Shown here piece after piece: positions 17,176 to 26,775 of a stretch of 64,000 nucleotides of DNA. Position 1 is the stretch's first letter. Every line of letters begins with the position of its first letter. Below the pieces are notes generated by a model that ran no database searches, was not told the origin of the DNA, and saw only the letters and a program-made list of their open reading frames with translations. The DNA comes from Mycolicibacterium moriokaense (GTDB lineage Bacteria > Actinomycetota > Actinomycetes > Mycobacteriales > Mycobacteriaceae). The stretch is taken from the NCBI RefSeq assembly GCF_003347205.1, contig NZ_QQBJ01000009.1, positions 62,001-126,000 of the forward strand. Reading direction: 5' to 3'. The position numbers were made by a program, and so were the translations under genes.

Positions 17176-18312
17176 CTAGACATCGAGCACGCAGTCCCCG
17201 GACGCTGCGGAAATGCAGGTCTGCACCCGGCTTCCCGGTTCGTGCTCGACGCCGGTGCGAAGGTCGCGCACGTGCCCGTCGAGCAACCCGACGACGCAGG
17301 ACTGGCAGATGCCCATCCGGCACCCGAACGGCATCCGGATACCCGCTTTCTCGCCCGCGTCCATCAGCGGCGTGGCGGCATCGACGGTCATCGACTTCCC
17401 GCTGCGCGCGAATTCCACCGTTCCGCCCTGCCCGTGCACCGCGGCACGCGACGCCGCGAACCGCTCCAGATGCAGCCGTTCGTCGACGCCCGCGGCCGAC
17501 CAGGTGCGCTCGGCGGCGGCCAGCATGCCCTCGGGCCCGCAGGCCCACGTCTGCCGATCCCGCCAGTCCGGCACCTGCTCGCCGATCCGCGACAGGTCGA
17601 GGCGGCCCTGCTCGCGCGTCGTGCGCACGGTCAGCCGATAGCCGGGGTGGCGGCGCGCCAGCTTGGCCAGCTCGTCGCCGAACAAAATGTCGGATTCCGT
17701 TGGTGCGGAATGCAAGTGCACGATGTCGCCGATCTGGTCGCGCCGCGACAAGGTGCGCAGCATCGACATCACCGGGGTGATGCCGGAGCCGCCGGTGAGG
17801 AACAGCACGGAGGCCGGCGCCGGGTCGGGCATCACGAAATTGCCCTGCGGCGCCGCAAGCCGCACGATCGTGCCCGCCGCCACCCCGCCGACCAGGTGCG
17901 TCGACAGGAAGCCCTCGGGCATCGCCTTGACCGTGATCGTGATGGTCCGCGCACCCTTCACCGGGCTCGACGTCAGGGAGTACGACCGCCACCGCCAGCG
18001 GCCGTCCATCAGCAGGCCGATGCCGACGTACTGGCCGGGCTGGTAGTCGAACGAGAAGCCCCAGCCGGGCTTGATGACCAACGTCGCAGAGTCGACGGTC
18101 TCGCGGCGCACCTCGAGCACCCGGCCCCGCAGCTCACGGGCCGACCACAGCGGGTTGGCCAGCTTCAGGTAGTCGTCGGGCAGCAGCGGCGTCGTGATCC
18201 GTCCGGCGATCGTGCGCAGGGCGTTCCAGCCCGGGCGCTCCTTGGCTCCGGCCACCTTCGGCCGCACGGTGTCGGCGACATTGGCCGAGACTTTGATGTA
18301 GTTCTTGGCCAC
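17176..18312 (-). CDS. ferredoxin/FNR-type oxidoreductase, DesA3 electron donor (Rv3230c type)
   Basis: A 378-residue flavoprotein with three parts: an FAD domain ([10 protein letters not shown] near residue 100), an NAD(P)H domain ([15 protein letters not shown] near 170) and a C-terminal plant-type [2Fe-2S] domain with Cys331, Cys336, Cys339 and Cys366. It passes electrons from NADPH to the di-iron site of DesA3. Length and order match Rv3230c. The 95-bp gap to desA3 contains the desA3 operator, so desA3 can be expressed from its own promoter as well as by read-through. Confidence 0.93.
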   Translation of the reverse strand: MAKNYIKVSANVADTVRPKVAGAKERPGWNALRTIAGRITTPLLPDDYLKLANPLWSARELRGRVLEVRRETVDSATLVIKPGWGFSFDYQPGQYVGIGLLMDGRWRWRSYSLTSSPVKGARTITITVKAMPEGFLSTHLVGGVAAGTIVRLAAPQGNFVMPDPAPASVLFLTGGSGITPVMSMLRTLSRRDQIGDIVHLHSAPTESDILFGDELAKLARRHPGYRLTVRTTREQGRLDLSRIGEQVPDWRDRQTWACGPEGMLAAAERTWSAAGVDERLHLERFAASRAAVHGQGGTVEFARSGKSMTVDAATPLMDAGEKAGIRMPFGCRMGICQSCVVGLLDGHVRDLRTGVEHEPGSRVQTCISAASGDCVLDV

Positions 18313-18342
18313 TGCTGTTTCGCTCCTCGCGTCCGCGGTGAA

Positions 18343-18364
18343 ACCTACGGTACCGTAACTTACG
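18343..18364 (-). promoter_or_regulatory. operator before the desaturase reductase gene
   Basis: ACCTACGGTACCGTAACTTA plus CG, 31 bases before the reductase start, contains the perfect 12-bp palindrome TACGGTACCGTA (18346-18357) and matches the desA3 motif at 17101-17122 in 20 of 22 positions. This suggests one regulator for both promoters. Confidence 0.65.
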
Positions 18365-18384
18365 GTCCCGTATCCACCCGAAGG

Positions 18385-18888
18385 CTAAAGAAGCTCCAAC
18401 AGAAACGGCAGTTCCTGGGCGGCATACCAGGCCAGGTCGTGGTCCTGCGCATCACCGACGGTCAGTTCGGCGTCCTCGTCCCCCAGGTCGGCGGCGTCGA
18501 CGACGTCGATCGCCGCCAGCACCGCGCTCTCGGCGTCCGAATTGTCGACATAGGCCGCGATCACGTCGTCGATCGCCAGCGGCCCGGACAACCGCACCAC
18601 GGCGTCGTCCAGGTCGGGCCGGGCGGTGACGCCGTCCGTCTCGGCGACCAGCACCACCCGCCGCGGCGGCAGTCCGGCATCGTCGGTCGCGCCCGCCAGA
18701 AGCCGCACCGAGGCCAGCGCGGCCTCGCGCAACGCCACCTCGGCGAGTTCGTCGTCGTCACCCTCGGCGTAGGACTCCCGCAGCGTCGGTGTCACCGCGA
18801 ACGCGGTGCCGTTGACGGCGCTGATGGTCCTATCAGCGATGGACTGCTGCAGCATCGCCAGGGTCGCCGGCACATAGACACGCACCAC
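18385..18888 (-). CDS. DUF6912 family protein (Rv3231c type)
   Basis: A 167-residue acidic protein starting MVRVYVPATLAMLQ. It matches the Rv3231c family (DUF6912), for which I know no function. Its ends are well defined: a conserved N-terminal VRVYVPAT strand and a C-terminal HDLAWYAAQELPFLLELL. No signal peptide or metal motif is seen. It lies 50 bases downstream of the WS/DGAT-like gene on the same strand and 72 bases upstream of the reductase gene. Confidence 0.82.
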   Translation of the reverse strand: MVRVYVPATLAMLQQSIADRTISAVNGTAFAVTPTLRESYAEGDDDELAEVALREAALASVRLLAGATDDAGLPPRRVVLVAETDGVTARPDLDDAVVRLSGPLAIDDVIAAYVDNSDAESAVLAAIDVVDAADLGDEDAELTVGDAQDHDLAWYAAQELPFLLELL

Positions 18889-18937
18889 GCGAGGTTAGCG
18901 CGAGGTCAGCGTCGACCCCGTCGCGGCAACGACTCCG

Positions 18938-20347
18938 TCACTGCGCGGCTTCGAGCAGTTCGTCCAGCGACTCCTGCAGCAGCGACGGCAGCACGTCGAC
19001 ATCGCTCATCGCGTCGCGGTCGGCGTTGATCCCGTAGTACAGCATCCCGTTGTAGGACGTGATCCCGATCGCCAGCACCTGGTTGGCCAGCAGCGGCGGC
19101 ACCGAATAGGTCTCGAGCAGCTTGGCGCCGGCGATGTACATCTGCTTCTGGGCGCCGGGGACATTGGTGATCAGCAGGTTGAACTGCCGCGCCGAGAACG
19201 TCGTCGCCACCCGAATCCCCATGGCGTGCAACGTCGGTGGCGCGAAGCCGGACAAGGTGACGATGGTCCTGGCGTCGACCAGGCTGGAGGCCGTCGGATG
19301 CGACTCGGTCATGTGCGCGATCTGGGACAGCCGCACCACCGCGTTGCTCTCCCCGACCGGCAGGTCGATCAGGAACGGCGACACCTCGCTGATCGCCTGA
19401 CCCGGGCCCGACGAATCCAGTTCGGCGTCGGGATAGACCGACATCGGCGCCATCGCCCGCACGGTCGCCGTCGGCGCCACCGGCTCACCCCGGGACAGCA
19501 GCCAGTTGCGCAGGGCGCCTGCGATCACCGCGAGCACGACGTCGTTGACGTCGCAGTTGTAGCGCGCCCGCAGGTTGCGGTAGTCCTCCAGCTTCGCGCC
19601 GGCGACGGTGAACCGGCGATGGTGCGAAACCCGGGTGTTGAGCGGGCTGGACGGCGCGGTGCCCTTGGCGACGGTCCTGGCGACGTCGACGAAGCGGCGG
19701 CCCACCTCCACCAGTTGGCCGGTGTTGGTCGCCACCTCGGTCACCGCGGACCGCACAGCGGACAGCTGGGCACCGGGTCGAGCGATCCACTCCCCGACGG
19801 CCCCCATCACGAGTTGGGCGTCGCTGGGCTCGCGGGCCGGAATCCAGATGTCCTCGCCGAAGGCAGGCGGCTTCTGGGTGTGGTCGACGATGACGTGCCC
19901 GATCGCCAGCGCATTCATGCCGTTGACCAGCGCCTGGTGCGATTTGGTGTAGATCGCTATCCGGTTTCCGGCCAGGCCCTCGACGACGTACATCTCCCAC
20001 AGCGGCCGCGTCTTGTCCAGCGCCCGGGAGCCCAGCCTCGCCACCAGCTCGTGCAGCTGCGCGTCGCTGCCCGGCGACGGCAACGCCGACCTGCGGATGT
20101 GGTAGGTGATGTCGAAGTCGCGGTCGTCCACCCACACCGGTCTGGCCAGCCCGAGGGTCACCTCGCGCACCTTCTGGCGGTAGCGCGGAATCTGGGGCAG
20201 CCGGCGCTCGACCGTCTCCAGCAGGGTCTCGTAGCTCAGCCCGTTGCGGGGCCTGCGCAATATCGACAGCGACGAGACGTACATCGGCGTGGAGGAGCTC
20301 TCCAGGCTGAAGAACGACGCATCCGACGCCGACAACCTGCTCACCAT
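18938..20347 (-). CDS. tgs3: WS/DGAT-family acyltransferase-like protein, Tgs3 type, with altered active site
   Basis: A 469-residue protein of the wax ester synthase/diacylglycerol acyltransferase family. It is intact here; in M. tuberculosis the locus is split into Rv3233c and Rv3234c. The N-terminal block (LSASDASFFSLES, PRYRQKV, RPVWVDDRDFDITYHIR) and the C-terminal NVPGAQKQMYIAG are typical. The catalytic HHxxxDG motif reads HQALVNG at residues 137-143: the second His is Gln and the Asp is Asn. From memory, Tgs3 of M. tuberculosis shows the same change. Triacylglycerol synthesis is therefore doubtful, and a lipid-binding or other acyl-transfer role is possible. Confidence 0.88.
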   Translation of the reverse strand: MVSRLSASDASFFSLESSSTPMYVSSLSILRRPRNGLSYETLLETVERRLPQIPRYRQKVREVTLGLARPVWVDDRDFDITYHIRRSALPSPGSDAQLHELVARLGSRALDKTRPLWEMYVVEGLAGNRIAIYTKSHQALVNGMNALAIGHVIVDHTQKPPAFGEDIWIPAREPSDAQLVMGAVGEWIARPGAQLSAVRSAVTEVATNTGQLVEVGRRFVDVARTVAKGTAPSSPLNTRVSHHRRFTVAGAKLEDYRNLRARYNCDVNDVVLAVIAGALRNWLLSRGEPVAPTATVRAMAPMSVYPDAELDSSGPGQAISEVSPFLIDLPVGESNAVVRLSQIAHMTESHPTASSLVDARTIVTLSGFAPPTLHAMGIRVATTFSARQFNLLITNVPGAQKQMYIAGAKLLETYSVPPLLANQVLAIGITSYNGMLYYGINADRDAMSDVDVLPSLLQESLDELLEAAQ

Positions 20348-20480
20348 TTGCGGCGCAACCCTCCCCTAGGCACTGACATCGACGCTCGCCGAACCCCGAC
20401 ACGGTAACCGCCGAATCTGGCGGTCCGCATGACGGGTGCATGTCGATGCTGCCAACCATGGGATCATAAATAGGTCTGTT

Positions 20481-20524
20481 CCTCTCCAGCAGACGCACCG
20501 CAGCCCTGACACGCGCTGGAGAGG
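20481..20524 (+). promoter_or_regulatory. hairpin that can hide the ribosome-binding site of the Rv3235-type gene
   Basis: CCTCTCCAGC (20481-20490) and GCTGGAGAGG (20515-20524) are perfect 10-bp complements with a 24-base loop. The right arm contains the Shine-Dalgarno GGAGAGG, 5 bases before the TTG start at 20530. An AT-rich CATAAATAGG (20465-20474) just upstream could be the -10, which would place the hairpin at the very 5' end of the mRNA. No known riboswitch family was recognised. Confidence 0.55.
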
Positions 20525-20529
20525 TTTCG

Positions 20530-21042
20530 TTGACCGCATCGCAGATCCCCTTCCGGCCGGGCGCACTGACCGCGCCGGTCGTCGACTACGAGCCCGCCCC
20601 GTTCGATGTGGCCGTCGGGCCGCCGCCCTGCCAGGCTCCGACGCCCGCCGTGCTGCACCGCCGACGCGGGCCGCGGCCCGTCGAGGCGACGGCGCCCGAG
20701 GTGGCACCACCGGCGTCGGCCGTCGCGTTCGCCGACGCGGCGGTGCGGCGGGTGCTGGAGGTGCTCGACCGGCGCAGGCCGATCGCGCAACTGCGCCCGG
20801 TGCTGACGCCGCCGCTCCTGGACATGGTGTTCACGCTGACCAGGACCGCCGGACCCGACAAGGCCGCGGTGCTGCGGCGGCTGCGGCTGCGCGCGGCCGG
20901 CGTCGACGACGGCGACCCGCCCAGGCCGACGGCGGCCGAGGTGTTTGCGACATACAGCCGGGGGCGGCGGGTTCGGGCCATCGCGGGGCGCATCGAACTG
21001 CAGGAGGGCCGCTGGCGCATGGTGGCACTGCAGATCGGATAA
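20530..21042 (+). CDS. Rv3235 family protein
   Basis: A 170-residue protein. The first 70 residues are Pro-rich and disordered. A compact C-terminal domain follows (DAAVRRVLEVLDRRRPIAQLRPVL, then AEVFATYSRGRRVRAIAGRIEL and RWRMVALQIG). This is the Rv3235-type family of actinobacteria, usually found near secA, with no established function. The TTG start is supported by a GGAGAGG Shine-Dalgarno that is also the right arm of a hairpin. Its stop codon overlaps the -10 of the next gene. Confidence 0.8.
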   Translation: MTASQIPFRPGALTAPVVDYEPAPFDVAVGPPPCQAPTPAVLHRRRGPRPVEATAPEVAPPASAVAFADAAVRRVLEVLDRRRPIAQLRPVLTPPLLDMVFTLTRTAGPDKAAVLRRLRLRAAGVDDGDPPRPTAAEVFATYSRGRRVRAIAGRIELQEGRWRMVALQIG

Positions 21043-21049
21043 TGGCCGG

Positions 21050-21514
21050 GTGCAGGGAAACACCGTCAGCGTCGAGCGTGAGATCAAGGCGCAGCCGCGC
21101 GCGATCTTCGCGCTGCTGGCCGATGCAGGCCGACACCGCAACTTCGACGGGTCCGGGACCGTGGACCATTCGACCGCCGACTCGATTCCGCTGGAATTGG
21201 GCACCACGTTCTCGATGAGGATGCGCGGGCGGCCGGAGACCCTGTTTCTGCCCTACACGACGACCAACACGGTGATCGAGTTCGAGCCCGACCGCCGCAT
21301 CGCGTGGCAGACCACCGCCCTAAGCGGCGTGATCGGCGGCCGAATCTGGCGCTACGAGCTGACCCCGGCCGACGATGCGACGCTGGTCCGCGAGACGTGG
21401 GATGTGTCCAAGGACCGGCAGCGCCCGATGCTGAAGATGGGTCCGATGCCGCGCCACACCGAAGACGGCATGCGCGCGACGCTGGCGCGCATCGCCGCGC
21501 TGGTGGAGAACTGA
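21050..21514 (+). CDS. SRPBCC (START-like) family protein
   Basis: A 154-residue hydrophobic-ligand-binding fold protein of the polyketide cyclase/dehydrase type: VSVEREIKAQPRAIFALLAD at the start, WRYELTP in the middle and a long C-terminal helix (DGMRATLARIAALVE). The ligand is unknown. The GTG at 21050 was chosen because the near-perfect -10 GATAAT (21038-21043) ends 6 bases before it, giving a leaderless mRNA. The frame extends upstream but overlaps the Rv3235-type gene. It converges on secA1. Confidence 0.82.
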   Translation: MQGNTVSVEREIKAQPRAIFALLADAGRHRNFDGSGTVDHSTADSIPLELGTTFSMRMRGRPETLFLPYTTTNTVIEFEPDRRIAWQTTALSGVIGGRIWRYELTPADDATLVRETWDVSKDRQRPMLKMGPMPRHTEDGMRATLARIAALVEN

Positions 21515-21523
21515 TCTCTGGGC

Positions 21524-21584
21524 CGCCAGCGCTCAACTGTGTACGCAAATCCGGGTGAAAACCGGACAAGGATGAGCGCTGGCG
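21524..21584. repeat. long intergenic inverted repeat between SRPBCC and secA1 genes
   Basis: CGCCAGCGCTCA (21524-21535) and TGAGCGCTGGCG (21573-21584) are perfect 12-bp arms around a 37-base centre that itself holds TCCGG-GTGAAAA-CCGGA. It fills the gap between two convergent genes and may terminate both. It may instead be one copy of a dispersed palindrome; no second copy was seen in the window. Confidence 0.7.
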
Positions 21585-21591
21585 CCGAGGA

Positions 21592-24414
<2,823 letters not shown>

Positions 24415-24557
24415 GCTTATGTCCCCTGTGGGTGTGATGGATCTCGTGAGGTATCAGACGAGGTCCATCGTAGGTGACTCGTCGAATCGGCTGGTCGATT
24501 GCACCTGCGGCCAGGCGAATCAGGCTTGCGGAGTCAGCCCGGGTGAATCAGCCTTCC

Positions 24558-24611
24558 CCGGCTCAGGCGAGCCGAATCAGGCCACCGGCTCAGGCGAGCC
24601 GAATCAAGCCG
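24558..24611. repeat. 27-bp tandem repeat at the hpf 3' end
   Basis: Two copies (24558-24584 and 24585-24611) match at 25 of 27 bases. The second copy contains the last codons and stop of hpf; the first copies them beyond the stop. Each holds the small hairpin CGGCTC-AGGC-GAGCCG, so the array may serve as a terminator between hpf and secA1. The remaining bases of 24415-24557 show no gene. Confidence 0.75.
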
Positions 24612-25258
24612 TAGTCGTAGGCGTGCCTTCGGTACACCACGCAAGGTTTGTCGCTCTGCTTGTCATGGAACAGGAAGAAGTCGTGGCCGACCAGTTCCAT
24701 CTCGTAGAGCGCGTCGTCGACGGTCATCGGCTTGGCCGGATGTTCCTTGGTGCGCACGATGTGGCCGGGTTCGTGCACCTCGACGCCGTCGTGCGGCTCG
24801 GCGTCGTCCGCGGGCCGTTCGAAGGCCTCGGGCGCCGAAACCTTGGTGGCCTCGGCCAGCGACACCGGTGTCTTGTCCCCGTAGTGCACCTTGCGGCGGT
24901 CCTTTGTGCGCCGCAACCGGTTCTCGAGTTTGCAGACCGCCGCTTCGAGGGCGGCGTAGAAGCTGTCGGCGCACGCCTCGCCACGCACGACAGGGCCGCG
25001 CCCCCGCGCGGTGATCTCGACGTGCTGACAGTTCTTGCGCTGGCGTCGGTTGCGCTCATGGTCGAGCTCGACATCGAAGAGGTAGATGCTGCGGTCGAAA
25101 CGCTCGAGGCGGGCGAGCTTCTCCGAGACATAGATGCGGAAGTGGTCGGGAATTTCGACGTTGCGACCCTTGACCACGACCTCGGCGTGAGGCGTCGGCG
25201 CGGGCTGCTCGTCTTCGACGATCATCGAGCGGTCGGTGTCCATGGAACGGATTGACAT
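24590..25258 (-). CDS. hpf: long-form ribosome hibernation promoting factor (Mpy, Rv3241c type)
   Basis: A 222-residue long HPF. Residues 20-125 are the ribosome-binding S30AE domain (VVVKGRNVEIPDHFRIYVSEKL, then DSFYAALEAAVCKLENRLRR). A linker leads to the C-terminal dimerisation domain (KPMTVDDALYEMELVGHDFFLFHD). The mycobacterial protein is known to inactivate ribosomes in stationary phase or zinc starvation. The ATG at 25258 is used; a second Met at residue 6 could also start. A stretch of 299 bp without a gene lies upstream, suggesting complex regulation. Confidence 0.93.
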   Translation of the reverse strand: MSIRSMDTDRSMIVEDEQPAPTPHAEVVVKGRNVEIPDHFRIYVSEKLARLERFDRSIYLFDVELDHERNRRQRKNCQHVEITARGRGPVVRGEACADSFYAALEAAVCKLENRLRRTKDRRKVHYGDKTPVSLAEATKVSAPEAFERPADDAEPHDGVEVHEPGHIVRTKEHPAKPMTVDDALYEMELVGHDFFLFHDKQSDKPCVVYRRHAYDYGLIRLA

Positions 25259-25557
25259 GCTTGGCGACTCGTTTCTCTCTCGCGTCGCACGCGCACTGCG
25301 TGCCTACCTGGGGGAAATGCACCGACGGGGCACGCTTTGTTTCGCCGCTCGCCGGTACAAGGTGTCGATCAGTCACCTCCTACCGCTGGGCGATGGTTGG
25401 CGCTTAGTGCTGAGCGCCGCCGTGAGGTGTTCACGGATATTGGTGCCGACGGTAGTCCGTGTTCACCTACTAGTGCCACTAATTTGGCCTACCTGTTTTC
25501 AGTTCTTCACGCCTGTTTGATCTGCGAGAAATTGGCCCTGCCGTCAGGGGCGTCGAC
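25259..25557. promoter_or_regulatory. hpf upstream region without a gene
   Basis: This gap lies between comF (stop at 25558) and hpf, both on the minus strand, so it is probably a long hpf leader or promoter. The only clear structure is an imperfect inverted repeat, AGGTGTTCACGGA (25425-25437) and TCCGTGTTCACCT (25456-25468), 11 of 13 complementary. No small gene with a good ribosome-binding site and no known riboswitch was found. Confidence 0.4.
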
Positions 25558-26187
25558 TCAGGCATTTGCAAGCGCAAGGACGGCCACCACCTGTGCTCCG
25601 GAGGTTTGCAGGACACGCACCGATTCGGCGGCCGTCGCGCCGGTGGTCACGATGTCGTCGACCAGCAGCACCTCCCCGTGCACCGGGCGGCTGAGCCGGA
25701 CCCGGCCCGCGACGTTGCGCTGCCGCGCCGCGCCGGACAGCCCGACCGAGTCGCGCACCATGGCCGTCATCCGCAGCGTCTGGAGCACCCCCACGTCGTC
25801 GCGGCAGGCCGTCGCGGCCAGGGCCGTTTGCGTCACCGGGTCGCCGCCGCGGCGGCGCGCGGCGTAGCGCCGGGTGGGCGCGGGGACGACGGTCAACGGC
25901 GTGGCCAGCACGCCCCACGCCACCAGCTGCCGCAGGCCTTCCCGCAGCGCGGCCGCGAGCGGTCTGATCAGGTCGGTGCGGCCGCGCTCCTTCACGGCCA
26001 CGATGGCGTTGCGGCGGGTCCCGGCGTAGCGGCCCAGCGAGAACACGGGCACGCCGGGAGGCACGCGCGGGGTGATCACGTGCGGTTCGTCGGGGCGGAC
26101 CTGCAATTGCCGCGCGCACGCCTCACACCATCGCGTGGACGGCGCGCCGCAGCCGCCGCACTCCAGTGGCAGGACGAGGTCGAGCAC
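25558..26187 (-). CDS. ComF family protein (Rv3242c type)
   Basis: A 209-residue protein with an N-terminal zinc ribbon (ECGGCG and WCEAC, a C-x2-C pair twice) and a C-terminal phosphoribosyltransferase-type fold. Its PRPP-like loop is VLLVDDIVTTGAT near residue 170. ComF is known in other bacteria for DNA uptake during transformation; in mycobacteria its role is unproven. The GTG at 26187 matches the Rv3242c start (LDLVLPLECGGCG); the longer upstream frame overlaps the next gene and is not used. Confidence 0.9.
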   Translation of the reverse strand: MLDLVLPLECGGCGAPSTRWCEACARQLQVRPDEPHVITPRVPPGVPVFSLGRYAGTRRNAIVAVKERGRTDLIRPLAAALREGLRQLVAWGVLATPLTVVPAPTRRYAARRRGGDPVTQTALAATACRDDVGVLQTLRMTAMVRDSVGLSGAARQRNVAGRVRLSRPVHGEVLLVDDIVTTGATAAESVRVLQTSGAQVVAVLALANA

Positions 26188-26286
26188 GCCGCCAGTGTCG
26201 CGGCGGGAGGTGACATCCACTCCTTCGATCGCGGCCAGGCACACCGCTCGGTGGCGCGTCACGACCGCGGCGGTGATTCTGGAGTC

Positions 26287-26775
26287 ATGGCAGAAGAGCG
26301 GCCCGCGGCAGCAGTCGTCATGGTCAACGGACACGAGCACGAGTTCAGGGCCGAGCCGGACACACCGCTGCTGTATGTGCTGCGCAACCATCTCGGTCTG
26401 AAGGGCACTCGGTTCGGCTGCGGCCTCGGGGTGTGCGGCGCCTGCCTCGTGTTGATCGACGGGCACCCCGCGTATTCGTGTGACACCCCGATGTGGTCGG
26501 TCGATGGCAAAGACGTGACAACCGTCGAAGGCCTTGCCACCGGCGGTGATCCGCATCCGGTGGCCCGCTCGGTGGTGGCGCAGCAGGCCGCGCAGTGCGG
26601 CTATTGCATGTCGGGGATCGTCGTACGCGCCGCTCACCTGCTCGCCGAGAATGCAGACCCATCCGAAAGTGATGTGCGCGCCGCGCTCGATGACAACCTG
26701 TGCCGCTGCGGTTCTCACAACCGAGTTGTCCGCGCCGTTCTCGCCGCCGCGGCCGACATGCGTGGTGAACTGTGA
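26287..26775 (+). CDS. [2Fe-2S] small subunit of a molybdenum hydroxylase (isoquinoline 1-oxidoreductase alpha-like)
   Basis: A 162-residue electron-transfer subunit of the xanthine oxidase family. The plant-type cluster cysteines are in GCGLGVCGAC with a later Cys (YSCDTP); the second cluster has CGYC and CRCG. It carries electrons from the molybdenum subunit encoded next, whose GTG overlaps this stop (GTGA). No FAD subunit gene is present, as in isoquinoline and nicotinate dehydrogenases, which use other acceptors. The ATG at 26287 fits the length of the family. The pair is absent from this position in M. tuberculosis. Confidence 0.9.
   Translation: MAEERPAAAVVMVNGHEHEFRAEPDTPLLYVLRNHLGLKGTRFGCGLGVCGACLVLIDGHPAYSCDTPMWSVDGKDVTTVEGLATGGDPHPVARSVVAQQAAQCGYCMSGIVVRAAHLLAENADPSESDVRAALDDNLCRCGSHNRVVRAVLAAAADMRGEL

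Noticed and set aside
17242-19029. A plus-strand frame of about 595 codons across the reductase and DUF6912 genes
   Set aside because: It runs antisense to two well-supported genes and through the operator between them, with no domain in its product.
24415-24589. SecM-like secretion monitor upstream of secA1
   Set aside because: No short ORF with an arrest-like motif and start site is present; the space holds a tandem repeat and promoter-like sequence.
25259-25557. A small plus-strand gene in the hpf-comF gap
   Set aside because: The open frames there lack a ribosome-binding site or leaderless -10 and encode no recognisable protein.
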